DNA of 43,813 nucleotides, taken from positions 1 to 43,813 of the forward strand of contig JAMOOV010000093.1 of assembly GCA_027065125.1 (NCBI GenBank), written 5' to 3'. A program made the translations under genes and the position numbers. The notes under the pieces were generated by a model that saw nothing but the letters and a program-made list of their open reading frames with translations, was not told the origin of the DNA and searched no databases. Origin of the DNA: Campylobacterales bacterium. Its GTDB lineage: Bacteria; Campylobacterota; Campylobacteria; Campylobacterales; JALSKU01. Positions 7,382-18,097 of the stretch are shown here, piece after piece. Positions within the stretch are counted from its first letter, which is position 1. Each line of letters starts with the position of its first letter.

Positions 7382-8626
7382 CTAAAAGCTCCTTTTCTTT
7401 AAAGCACTCTTTTTCTTTATACTCAATCCCGCCAAATATCCGCACGACCATGCAAAAGCAAGATTATATCCTCCTCGTTTTCCAACAACATCAAGAAGTT
7501 CTCCTGCAAAGTATAGATTATTTACCAATTTAGACTCCATTGTTTTATCTTTTATCTTTGTTGTATCAATTCCACCTCCACATACTTCTGCATACTTAAA
7601 GCCATGTGATTTTTTTATCTCAAATCTCCAATCAACAAGCATATTAACAATCATCCTCATATCTTTCAATCCAATGTTTTTTATCTTAACATCTTTATTC
7701 AGATTTAACTCAAGCAGTAAAGCTTTGGATAGTTTAATATTTATAAAACCGACAAGCAAATTGATTAAGCTATAATGACCATGTAATTTTTGAATTTTTT
7801 GAAAAATTCCCAAAAGTTCTTGCCTGTTATATTTTTTTATAAAATCTACTGACAAAACCACACTATCGGAGTTTTGTAACATTTTGCAAACATATGGACT
7901 TATATCAAGTATTGCAAATCCGGAGAGTCCATATTTTGTAAATAAAACATCTCCATTGGTTTTTAATTTTTCCCTTATGCCGACTATTGAAACTTTTGCA
8001 TCCATTTTTACACCATTAAGTATAGACAAGCTTTTGAAATTTGTTTCAAGTTGTACCAAAGAGGGAAAAATATTGATAATTTTATGATTAAATTTTTTTG
8101 CTATATCATATCCCACCAAAGTTCCACCAAGTTGTTCAGCCGCATAACTCCCAACACAAACAAGAACCATATCATATTTTTTTATTCCGATAGAGCTTGA
8201 TATGATAAAGTTGTTATCTTTTTTTATAATCTCGTTTACAACAGTATCTGTTAAGATATTTACTTTTTTTTCTTTTAAATTTTCTTTAAATATTTCTATT
8301 ACAGATTTTGCACTATTGGAAAAAGGGTAAACTTTGCCATCTTGTTCTACTCTTAAATACAAACCCATATTTTCACAAAATTTTTTAAAATTGTTAAAAT
8401 CAAATCTTTTGAAAACATTTTCTACAAAATCCGGATTTTGAGTTATATAATTCTCTTTTTTTAAATTTATATTACTTATATTACATCTACCGTTACCGGA
8501 TATTAGGATTTTTTTGCCAATAGAGTTATTTTTTTCATACAAATCAATCTCTAAATCATTATTCGAAGCAACCAATGCTGCCATTATTCCGGAGGCTCCT
8601 GCACCTATGATAGCAATTTTAGACAC
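7382..8626 (-). CDS. HI0933/YhiN (BaiN) family FAD-dependent flavoprotein
   Basis: This 414-aa protein has an N-terminal Rossmann FAD site (IIGAGASGIMAAL), the family-specific ISGNGRCNISN motif at about 43-53, and the C-terminal FAD-contact AGELLDVVGKRGGYNLAFAW. The family (HI0933-like, YhiN) is widespread and annotated as NAD(P)/FAD-dependent oxidoreductase; its physiological reaction is not settled. The start is GTG, overlapping the upstream TAG by one base (TAGTG). It lies between the PflB-like gene and sixA in one minus-strand unit. Confidence 0.85.
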   Translation of the reverse strand: MSKIAIIGAGASGIMAALVASNNDLEIDLYEKNNSIGKKILISGNGRCNISNINLKKENYITQNPDFVENVFKRFDFNNFKKFCENMGLYLRVEQDGKVYPFSNSAKSVIEIFKENLKEKKVNILTDTVVNEIIKKDNNFIISSSIGIKKYDMVLVCVGSYAAEQLGGTLVGYDIAKKFNHKIINIFPSLVQLETNFKSLSILNGVKMDAKVSIVGIREKLKTNGDVLFTKYGLSGFAILDISPYVCKMLQNSDSVVLSVDFIKKYNRQELLGIFQKIQKLHGHYSLINLLVGFINIKLSKALLLELNLNKDVKIKNIGLKDMRMIVNMLVDWRFEIKKSHGFKYAEVCGGGIDTTKIKDKTMESKLVNNLYFAGELLDVVGKRGGYNLAFAWSCGYLAGLSIKKKSALKKRSF

Positions 8627-10932
8627 TATAACTCTTTTTTTACAATTCTAAATGTAAAATATTTGGACACAAAACTATTATCACCTATTTTATTAAATTG
8701 TATTATTGCAGCATTTGGATTTTTAACCTCAAGATAGAGTATGCCAAGAGCAAGTCTGCTTTCAAAATTATTCGAATCAGTCAATTTTGCAAGCTCCAAA
8801 AGGGCTATGGCATTCGCATCATGTCCTGCCCCTATAGCGGCTATTGAAGCAAGAAAAAGAGTATTTGAATCATCTATTTTATACACATCTATCAATTCAT
8901 TATATATCGCATACGATTCTTCATAATTTTTAGTATATATATCCACATAAGCGAGAGCTTGCATAACATCAACAGCATCATCCTTCTCATTTTCAAGCTG
9001 TTTTTCAAGAATTTCCCGAATATAATATAACATCCCGGAAATTTGTAAACTTTTTATATATAAATCTCTTGCAACCACCGGCCCATAAAAAAGAGATTTA
9101 AAGTCAACATCTTTTTTTAAAAAATTTTCTTGTATAGCTTTTGCCAAATCTTTTATGTTTTTACCATGCATTTTCGCATTTGTGTATATAAGTTGAGCCA
9201 CCATATCTCTATGCATTATAGATTTTAGTGCGATAGCTTTTTGCAAAAAAAGTTCACTATTTTTTATATTTTTTGCAACTATTGCCTCAAAGATCAAATT
9301 TATTGCCCTGTTAGACTTATCTATTTCGGCAAAATCCAATGCTGAAATCAAATCATTTTTTGCAAATTCTATAAGTGCAATATAAAATTTTTTATTTTTT
9401 ATATTTTTATCATTATGTATATCGCTATTTACCTCTTCTATAAGTTTATCACTATTTTGATGTATCAACTGCTTTGCAAATATTGCAAATATACCGGATA
9501 GATAGTTTTTACTATCAAGATGATAACTTTTTATAAAATTTACATATGCTTTAGAGTAGTTTTTCATCTGAGCATACGAAAGCCCTAAATCATAATACAG
9601 TATCGCATGATTTTGATACTTATCCTTTAAAGAGTTAAATATTTTATTAGCCTCACTTATTTTAAAATCTAAAGCTTTTTTAATTCCTGTTGAAATATCT
9701 TTATTGATTTTTGAAATTGTAGCACTTTGAGATAATAGCATAAGAGCATTTTTCGTCTCGCCAATAGAGATATTGATACTACCTTTTCTGATATATTCGA
9801 TAGTTTGATTTGCATTAAAAACTTTATATGGTGCAAAATAAAATATCAATCCATATTCGCTTTCTCTTTCTAAAAATATATCTTTTTCATAAAATTTTTG
9901 AGACAAAGAGGTGTCATATAAAGATGGTTTTAGGGCTATTGATACAGGATATATCTTCATACTTTTTTCCTTATATGCCTCAACCGCATCTTTGATACTT
10001 TTTGAAGCTGAAGAAAAAAGTCCTATTTTTATATATGATAATACCATTGCCATTAATGACTCAAGAGGATGATTTGTTGCTTTGTATGATTTATTAAAAT
10101 GCTTAATAGCTATATTATACTTTCCAATTTTTGCATACAAAAGTCCAAGGGTCAATTCATTGTCAAAATTATTGTTTTTTTCAAGATAATTAATAGCCGA
10201 TAAATCATCTCCAAATAATGCATTTGCTTTCGAAGCCATATAATTTTGTTCGGTTTTATAATACTTTGAGCTTGGATGTCTTATTGGAATCAAAGATTCA
10301 AAATAAAACTCTTTATAATAATTAATCAATGCTACATAATATGAATAAAGAGGGGAATTGGTTTCATATGGCAAATATATTTCAGACAAATCCAAATAGT
10401 ATCTAAAAAGTTTTTTATTATTTAATTTGATTGCACAAACAGCACAATTTATAGCACTAACACATCTATTTTGCCCATTATTGATCGCTTTTTTAAAATA
10501 TTTTATAGCCTCTTTGTAGCTTTTATCCTTCATTCTTACAACACCAAGATTGTAGTTAGAAATGGACTCATTGTATGAAGCTATCTCTTTATACAATTTC
10601 AAAGCATCTTGTTTATCGCCTTTTTTATAAAGAATATTTGCCTTTTTAATTAAGTGTTCAATTTTTAAAGGAGCAAACTGGGTAGAATGTTCTTTTTGTA
10701 CTATTTGTTTTACTATTTGATTTGTATTTAAAGTATCATCCTTTTTTTTATTTTTCAACAAAACAATAACAACCACAATCACGACTGCAAGTAATACGGT
10801 CGATAATGAAGCTATAATGATAATATTTTTTTTATTTAATATTTTTTCGCTTTTTTCCTCTTTTGGTGCTTCAGGCTTACTTTCGTTATCACCCTCTTCA
10901 AGAATTATTATATCATCTTGTTCTTCAGCCAT
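8626..10932 (-). CDS. pflB: membrane-anchored TPR protein, probable flagellar motor scaffold PflB
   Basis: This 768-aa protein has an acidic cytoplasmic N-terminus (1-30), one strong transmembrane helix at about 36-59, and a large periplasmic part built of many TPR-like helical repeats (for example YNLGVVRMKDKSYKEAIKYF and YYDLGLSYAQMKNYSKAY). C. jejuni PflB (Cj0390) has this architecture and lies directly after trpS-serS (Cj0388-0389), as here. PflB and PflA form periplasmic disk structures that help recruit stators in Campylobacterota motors. The name rests on synteny and architecture, since TPR sequences diverge fast. GAGGGA precedes the ATG; the gene starts 12 nt after serS. Confidence 0.72.
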   Translation of the reverse strand: MAEEQDDIIILEEGDNESKPEAPKEEKSEKILNKKNIIIIASLSTVLLAVVIVVVIVLLKNKKKDDTLNTNQIVKQIVQKEHSTQFAPLKIEHLIKKANILYKKGDKQDALKLYKEIASYNESISNYNLGVVRMKDKSYKEAIKYFKKAINNGQNRCVSAINCAVCAIKLNNKKLFRYYLDLSEIYLPYETNSPLYSYYVALINYYKEFYFESLIPIRHPSSKYYKTEQNYMASKANALFGDDLSAINYLEKNNNFDNELTLGLLYAKIGKYNIAIKHFNKSYKATNHPLESLMAMVLSYIKIGLFSSASKSIKDAVEAYKEKSMKIYPVSIALKPSLYDTSLSQKFYEKDIFLERESEYGLIFYFAPYKVFNANQTIEYIRKGSINISIGETKNALMLLSQSATISKINKDISTGIKKALDFKISEANKIFNSLKDKYQNHAILYYDLGLSYAQMKNYSKAYVNFIKSYHLDSKNYLSGIFAIFAKQLIHQNSDKLIEEVNSDIHNDKNIKNKKFYIALIEFAKNDLISALDFAEIDKSNRAINLIFEAIVAKNIKNSELFLQKAIALKSIMHRDMVAQLIYTNAKMHGKNIKDLAKAIQENFLKKDVDFKSLFYGPVVARDLYIKSLQISGMLYYIREILEKQLENEKDDAVDVMQALAYVDIYTKNYEESYAIYNELIDVYKIDDSNTLFLASIAAIGAGHDANAIALLELAKLTDSNNFESRLALGILYLEVKNPNAAIIQFNKIGDNSFVSKYFTFRIVKKEL

Positions 10933-10944
10933 ATTCCCTCGTTG

Positions 10945-13151
<2,207 letters not shown>

Positions 13152-13180
13152 TTTAATAATCCTTAAATATAAATTTCTAA

Positions 13181-13189
13181 ATTATATCA
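13181..13189 (-). promoter_or_regulatory. extended -10 promoter of trpS
   Basis: On the minus strand TGATATAAT is a perfect extended -10 (TGnTATAAT), 30 nt upstream of the GTG start of trpS. Transcription would begin near 13174, leaving a short leader that includes the AAGGA ribosome site. Confidence 0.65.
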
Positions 13190-13210
13190 AAAATAGATTA
13201 ATATTTTGCT

Positions 13211-13224
13211 TGTTACAAGTAACA
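13211..13224. promoter_or_regulatory. TGTTAC-AA-GTAACA palindrome, candidate CemR/HP1021 operator
   Basis: Two 6-bp arms separated by AA form a near-perfect palindrome centred about 43 nt upstream of the predicted trpS transcription start. Read outward, both strands fit the published HP1021 box TGTTWCW (TGTTACA and TGTTACT). A dimeric regulator site at -43 is the classic position for an activator touching RNA polymerase. The link to the CemR gene in this window is inference. Confidence 0.4.
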
Positions 13225-13368
13225 GATTATAATAAATTTTTCAACCTATTTTTTAACACTCTATTTTTCAGTAACCATAATTCTAAAACAATCCATAGAA
13301 ATACTCTCTGATATATTACTTTATAAATCTTCTATAGTTTCCGTATTTATCGTACTTTAAAGCACTTT

Positions 13369-13634
13369 TTAATCACAATAAGGAGCTAACCATTTATCAA
13401 ATAGAATATATCTGTATTTTACTTCATTGCAAAAGTGAAGAATATTAAGCTTATCTTGCATAATCTCATTTTTACTGAAGAGAGATTTTTTGATATACTT
13501 TTTGTACTCTTCACTGCAGACATCCTTGCTCTTTATGATAATCTCATATCCTAATGGAATTGATATTCCTGCAGTATCAGTATAGTGGAAGTTTAGCATG
13601 AAGTTTATGTATATGTCTTGTAAATTTTACATAC
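13369..13634 (-). pseudogene. decayed IS4-type transposase fragment
   Basis: A 76-codon minus-strand ORF (13369-13599) reads like the middle of a DDE transposase of the IS4 superfamily. It contains FHYTDTAGISIPLGYEII, then SKNEIMQ, then YRYILFDKWLA, corresponding to the family pattern of a KNE stretch followed by a (V/I)LxDSWF catalytic block. The open frame continues upstream without a stop to about 13634, and a neighbouring frame there is also open, suggesting a frameshift. The protein ends right after the Asp-Lys-Trp block, so the N- and C-terminal parts are missing. No terminal inverted repeats or target duplication are visible. The assignment rests on remembered family patterns. Confidence 0.5.
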
Positions 13635-13757
13635 TCAAGCAAAGTAATTTTAGTACTTGATAGGAATATACTATTACTTTTTGTAAATTTCTAAATTCTT
13701 TTTTATCGTAATATCAGCAAATCTATTAAAATATCAAGAGGTCATATGGCTTGACTT

Positions 13758-14495
13758 TTATTTGAGCATTATTATCCCGCAAAATCTTCCGGTCCGACCA
13801 TCTCTTCTATATGAAAAATAATTTTTATCACAACTGGTACAAATATCGGATATTTTTAAATGTTCCGGCATGATACCCTCATTTAAAAGTTGTGCTTTTA
13901 ACATATTTTTTATATCAAGATAATATTTTCCATTTTTTTCGACGATGTAGCTATTGCCAAATTTTTCTTGACTTAAATATGCCAAATCTTTACCTATTTC
14001 ATAACAACAAACCCCTATAGAGGGACCGACATGGGCATATATATCTTCAGACTTTGAGTCAAAATTATCTTTTAGAGAAGTTATAGCGGATTTGACTATA
14101 TTTTTAAAAGTTCCCTCTCTACCGGAGTGAAGAGCGGCTATAAGCTTTCTTTTTTTATCATACAGCAAAACTGTGGCACAATCGGCAGACATAGCCATAA
14201 GAGGGATCTTTCTTCTGTCAGTTATCAATCCGTCGGTATCTTTTATCTCCGATAAAAAGCTATTTTTCACCACTTCTATACGGCTACTATGCACCTGCCT
14301 CATATAAACAAGATTTTCAAGCAAAAAGCCCTCTTTGTCTGCTATTAGCTCTCTATTTTTTACAACATCACTAACATTATCGCCGACATTATGGCTGACA
14401 TTTAAACTATCAAACGGACTTTTTGAAAAACCTCCGTTTCTATCTGTAAAAAAGGCTAAAACATTCTCATCTTCAAAAAATGCTCTCATTACCAT
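13758..14495 (-). CDS. pgeF: PgeF/YfiH laccase-domain protein (peptidoglycan editing factor)
   Basis: This 245-aa protein belongs to the YfiH/DUF152 family, which removes L-Ser wrongly built into peptidoglycan precursors (PgeF) and was earlier reported as a polyphenol oxidase. Metal-site motifs are visible: RQVHSSRI, MSADCATVLLYD, AALHSGREGTFKNIV and HVGPSIGVCCYEIG. The window start (ATG GTA ATG) overlaps ribE by 7 nt; the second ATG at 14489 in TAATG is equally plausible. It follows ribE in a two-gene unit. Confidence 0.88.
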   Translation of the reverse strand: MVMRAFFEDENVLAFFTDRNGGFSKSPFDSLNVSHNVGDNVSDVVKNRELIADKEGFLLENLVYMRQVHSSRIEVVKNSFLSEIKDTDGLITDRRKIPLMAMSADCATVLLYDKKRKLIAALHSGREGTFKNIVKSAITSLKDNFDSKSEDIYAHVGPSIGVCCYEIGKDLAYLSQEKFGNSYIVEKNGKYYLDIKNMLKAQLLNEGIMPEHLKISDICTSCDKNYFSYRRDGRTGRFCGIIMLK

Positions 14496-15094
14496 CTCGC
14501 CATTATCTTATCCACATCATTCCAAGAAATCTCTCTATTTTTTTTAAATATGTGATATATGTATCGTGCAAACATATCCGTTTCTATATTTATTTCTCTT
14601 CCCTTTTTATAGCTATCGAATATAGTATTTTTTATGGTATGTGGGATAATCGTAAGCCTAAATGAGTCTTCGTAAACATCATTTATAGTTAAACTGACAC
14701 CATCTATAGCTATACTCCCCTTTGGAACTACGAATTTCATAAAATCTTTTGGCAAAGAGATAAAAAAATCATATCCATTATCCACTCTTTTTATCTCCTT
14801 GACAACACCTTTGCAGTCTATATGCCCTTGCAAAATATGTCCCTCAACTCTATCGCTCAATTTCATAGCGGGTTCAATATGAACTCTACCGTTTAGATTT
14901 TGTACTGCCAAAACAGATCTGCTTTCTTGGGATAACTCTACCACAAAACCTCCCTCCATAATCTTAACAACCGTCAAACAAGCTCCGTTAACCGCTATAG
15001 AATCTCCGATTTGAGGTTTATAATTTGCTTTTACAATCAATGTCTCTTTTTCACTTTTTGACATCGCTATCTCTCTTATGAGTCCGGTAAACAT
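14489..15094 (-). CDS. ribE: riboflavin synthase, alpha subunit
   Basis: This enzyme converts two 6,7-dimethyl-8-ribityllumazine molecules to riboflavin. Starting at MFTGLIREI, the canonical N-terminus of the family, it is 201 aa with two lumazine-binding repeats: the first with GDSIAVNGACLTV, the second with GSIAIDGVSLTINDV. The ORF track begins 16 codons earlier. I prefer 15094 because AGGAAG lies just upstream and because a TATAAT at 15122-15127 would place the longer start upstream of the promoter. It overlaps pgeF. Confidence 0.93.
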   Translation of the reverse strand: MFTGLIREIAMSKSEKETLIVKANYKPQIGDSIAVNGACLTVVKIMEGGFVVELSQESRSVLAVQNLNGRVHIEPAMKLSDRVEGHILQGHIDCKGVVKEIKRVDNGYDFFISLPKDFMKFVVPKGSIAIDGVSLTINDVYEDSFRLTIIPHTIKNTIFDSYKKGREINIETDMFARYIYHIFKKNREISWNDVDKIMARW

Positions 15095-15121
15095 TTGACT
15101 TCCTATATTATTATTTTTCAT

Positions 15122-15127
15122 ATTATA
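15122..15127 (-). promoter_or_regulatory. -10 box of ribE-pgeF
   Basis: TATAAT on the minus strand lies 27 nt upstream of the MFTGLI start codon of ribE. It pairs back to back with the mnmG -10 box at 15149-15154, so the two units share a compact divergent promoter region. Confidence 0.5.
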
Positions 15128-15148
15128 CAAAAATAAGAGCAAAAGTAG

Positions 15149-15154
15149 TATAAT
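15149..15154 (+). promoter_or_regulatory. -10 box of mnmG
   Basis: TATAAT on the plus strand (AGTAGTATAATTTC context) lies 36 nt upstream of the mnmG ATG, with an AAGAGGACAAGT ribosome site between. The region upstream is A-rich and shows no clear -35. Confidence 0.55.
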
Positions 15155-15190
15155 TTCTTTTTATTCTCCAAGAAAAACAAGAGGACAAGT

Positions 15191-17062
15191 ATGAAATTTG
15201 ATGTTATAGTTATCGGCGGAGGTCATGCAGGTATAGAAGCAGCACTTATATCAGCAAGAATGGGCAAAGAAACTCTTCTTATTACCATTTTAGTAGAGCA
15301 AATAGGAGCGGCAAGTTGCAACCCCGCTATAGGAGGACTTGCTAAAGGTCATTTAGTAAAAGAGATAGATGCTTTAGGCGGACAAATGGGTATAACTACC
15401 GATAATACGGCTATACAATTTAGAACCTTGAATAGCTCAAAAGGTCCTGCGGTTAGAGGTAGCAGAGCACAGATAGATATGGATAGATATAGAATGTTTA
15501 TGAGAAATATCTGCCTAAATACGGACAATCTAAGCTTAAAACAGGAAATTGCCGATGAGATCATAGTAGAAAACGGTAAAGTAACCGGAGTGATAACAAA
15601 TCTAAAAAATCACTATCATGCCAAAAATGTCATCATAACGGCAGGAACTTTTTTAAAAGGTCTTATTCATATAGGAGATTTCAAACAAAGTGCAGGAAGA
15701 GCGGGAGAGTTTCCGTCAAATAAACTAAGCGACTCTCTAAGAGAACTCGGACTCTCCGTGCAACGACTAAAGACAGGGACTTGTGCCAGAATAGATGCTA
15801 AAACAATTGATTTTTCAAAAATGGAGCTTCAAGACGGAGACTATCCGCCTCAACCATTTAGCTTTAGAACAAACAAAGAAGAATTTAACCCCAAACAGTT
15901 ACCTTGCTACATAACTTACACAAATGAAAAAACACATGCCATCATAGAGGGAAATTTTTATAGAGCACCACTTTTTACGGGTCAGATAGAAGGAAGAGGT
16001 CCAAGATACTGCCCAAGTATAGAGGATAAGATCAACCGCTTTAGAGACAAAGAGAGGCATCATCTTTTTATAGAACCACAAACTCTTGAAGCAACTGAAT
16101 ACTATATAAACGGTCTTACCACATCTCTTCCAACTGATACACAGATAGAAATGATCCACTCCATAAAAGGTCTTGAAAATGCCAAAATCGTTAGATACGG
16201 ATATGCTATAGAGTATGATTTTGTCGATCCTACAGAGTTAAAACACTCTCTTGAGACAAAAAAGATCAAAGGATTATATCTAGCCGGACAAATAAATGGC
16301 ACTACCGGGTATGAAGAGGCTGCCGCTCAAGGTTTGATGGCGGGTATTAATGCATCTTTAAGTTGTGAAAATAAAGAGCCTTTGGTACTAAGAAGAGATG
16401 AGGCATATATCGGGGTTTTGATAGACGACCTTGTAACAAAAGGAACAAAAGAACCATACAGAATGTTTACTTCAAGAGCAGAGTATAGACTTCTTTTAAG
16501 AGAGGATAATGCCGATATAAGACTTATGGGATATGGCTACAAACTTGGACTTATCGACGAAGAGAGTTATGAAAAAATGCTTTACAAAAAAGAGTGGACA
16601 AAAAAGGGGCTTGAAATACTTCAAACAAGAAGTATAACCCCCTCAAAAGAGAACAATGCTTTTTTGCACTCCATAGGTGAAGATAAAATATCGGACAAAG
16701 TTGAACTTAGAAAAATAGTGGCAAGAAAAAGTTTCACTATGGACAAACTCGACAAACTTGCAGGAGAATTCACCCAACTACCACCGCATATAAAAGAGCA
16801 GATACTCATAGAAGCTAAATACTTCAACTATATCAACAAGCAAAAAGAGCAAATCGACAAAATGAAAACACTTATGGATATGAAAATCCCCAAAGAATTA
16901 GACATAGATGCGATTTCCGGTCTAAGCAATGAAGTAAAAGAGAAGTTAAAAGAGATACAACCCCCAACACTTTTTGCAGCAAGCGAAATCAGTGGTATAA
17001 CTCCAGCCGCCATAGATATACTCCAAATTTACATCAAAATGCATGTAAAAAGCCGATCATAA
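15191..17062 (+). CDS. mnmG: MnmG (GidA), tRNA U34 carboxymethylaminomethyl synthase subunit
   Basis: This 623-aa FAD protein works with MnmE to add the cmnm5 group to wobble uridine 34 of tRNAs such as Lys, Glu, Gln and Leu. The N-terminal FAD site is [13 protein letters not shown], followed by the family motif [23 protein letters not shown]. Later motifs are [23 protein letters not shown] and [13 protein letters not shown]. Residues about 480-623 are the C-terminal tRNA-binding helices. Length is normal. It is a single-gene unit closed by a strong hairpin. MnmA and an MnmC-type oxidoreductase in this window act on the same nucleoside. Confidence 0.97.
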   Translation: MKFDVIVIGGGHAGIEAALISARMGKETLLITILVEQIGAASCNPAIGGLAKGHLVKEIDALGGQMGITTDNTAIQFRTLNSSKGPAVRGSRAQIDMDRYRMFMRNICLNTDNLSLKQEIADEIIVENGKVTGVITNLKNHYHAKNVIITAGTFLKGLIHIGDFKQSAGRAGEFPSNKLSDSLRELGLSVQRLKTGTCARIDAKTIDFSKMELQDGDYPPQPFSFRTNKEEFNPKQLPCYITYTNEKTHAIIEGNFYRAPLFTGQIEGRGPRYCPSIEDKINRFRDKERHHLFIEPQTLEATEYYINGLTTSLPTDTQIEMIHSIKGLENAKIVRYGYAIEYDFVDPTELKHSLETKKIKGLYLAGQINGTTGYEEAAAQGLMAGINASLSCENKEPLVLRRDEAYIGVLIDDLVTKGTKEPYRMFTSRAEYRLLLREDNADIRLMGYGYKLGLIDEESYEKMLYKKEWTKKGLEILQTRSITPSKENNAFLHSIGEDKISDKVELRKIVARKSFTMDKLDKLAGEFTQLPPHIKEQILIEAKYFNYINKQKEQIDKMKTLMDMKIPKELDIDAISGLSNEVKEKLKEIQPPTLFAASEISGITPAAIDILQIYIKMHVKSRS

Positions 17063-17075
17063 AAAATCGGCTTTT
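17048..17075 (+). terminator. rho-independent terminator of mnmG
   Basis: AAAAGCCGAT / ATCGGCTTTT forms a 10-bp stem with an 8-nt loop that contains the mnmG stop codon. The stem ends in TTTT, and a further T-run lies at 17084-17091. Confidence 0.75.
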
Positions 17076-17173
17076 GCAATACATTTTTTTTGAGTTTTAT
17101 AAATTGTCGTTGATTGATTATCTCCTTTTTAATTTTTATATGTTATTATATCAATTAGCTATATAATTGTTGG

Positions 17174-17179
17174 TATAAT
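17174..17179 (+). promoter_or_regulatory. -10 box of pyrB-pepF
   Basis: TATAAT lies 36 nt upstream of the pyrB ATG, within GGTATAATTATACTATA, which is partly palindromic. The gap 17076-17215 contains no pyrimidine-leader hairpin that I can see. Confidence 0.55.
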
Positions 17180-17215
17180 TATACTATAAAAAATCAAACC
17201 ATAGGCAAATAGAAG

Positions 17216-18097
17216 ATGAAGCACCTTATAAATGCAAAAGATTTTACTAAAGCTGAGATTGAAAGACTTTTTAAAAGAGCAGAGGAGTTTCTTGACGAAA
17301 AACCAAGAGATATTCTTCTTGGCAAAAGCATCATAACCATCTTTTTTGAAAATTCAACAAGGACAAGAAGCAGTTTTGAAATGGCAGCAAAAAGACTAGG
17401 AGCAAGTGTCGTAAGTCTTGATATTTCAAAAAGTTCATCAAGCAAAGGCGAAACACTTTTTGATACTGCAGCAAATCTGGATGCGATGGGACCTGATGCT
17501 ATAGTTGTAAGACACAAAAATGCAGGAGTTCCCAAAATACTCTCAAACTATGTAAACTGCCCCATAATTAACGGCGGCGACGGAAGTCATGCTCATCCCA
17601 CTCAAGCTTTACTTGATCTTTTTACCATTACAAGACACTTAAAAAAGACAAAAGGAAAAAAGATATCTATAGTAGGAGATATAAAAAATTCACGAGTTGC
17701 CAATAGCAACATAGAATTATTGACTCTTTTTGGTTTTGATATTACTCTTGTAGCTCCTCCTCACTTTATGCCTAAAACCGATCTAAAAAAGTGCTACGAC
17801 TTAAAAGAGGGAGTTAAAGATGCCGATATCATCATGAGCCTTAGAACCCAGACAGAAAGACACACAAATCAAATATATGCATCTTTAAAAGATTATGCGG
17901 AGGATTTTTGTATAACAGAGAAGATACTGAAAGATAGAGATGTACTCTTGATGCATCCGGGTCCCGTTAATAGGAATATAGACATAAACGACAAATGTAT
18001 GAAAGATAAAAGATCTGTTATTTTAGAACAGGTTAAAAACGGAGTAGCCATTAGAATGGCAGTATTAGAAAAATTAATAAAACAGGATAAAGCATGA
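17216..18097 (+). CDS. pyrB: aspartate carbamoyltransferase, catalytic chain
   Basis: This 293-aa enzyme joins carbamoyl phosphate and aspartate, the first committed step of pyrimidine synthesis. The carbamoyl-phosphate loop [21 protein letters not shown] is at about 43-63, then [15 protein letters not shown] and [12 protein letters not shown] at the aspartate site. The length is that of a stand-alone catalytic chain; no pyrI is adjacent. The ribosome site is weak. Its TGA overlaps the pepF ATG (ATGA). Confidence 0.97.
   Translation: MKHLINAKDFTKAEIERLFKRAEEFLDEKPRDILLGKSIITIFFENSTRTRSSFEMAAKRLGASVVSLDISKSSSSKGETLFDTAANLDAMGPDAIVVRHKNAGVPKILSNYVNCPIINGGDGSHAHPTQALLDLFTITRHLKKTKGKKISIVGDIKNSRVANSNIELLTLFGFDITLVAPPHFMPKTDLKKCYDLKEGVKDADIIMSLRTQTERHTNQIYASLKDYAEDFCITEKILKDRDVLLMHPGPVNRNIDINDKCMKDKRSVILEQVKNGVAIRMAVLEKLIKQDKA

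Noticed and set aside
14489-15142. Longer ribE reading with 16 extra N-terminal residues
   Set aside because: MFTGLI is the family N-terminus, has AGGAAG upstream, and the longer start lies upstream of the likely -10 box.
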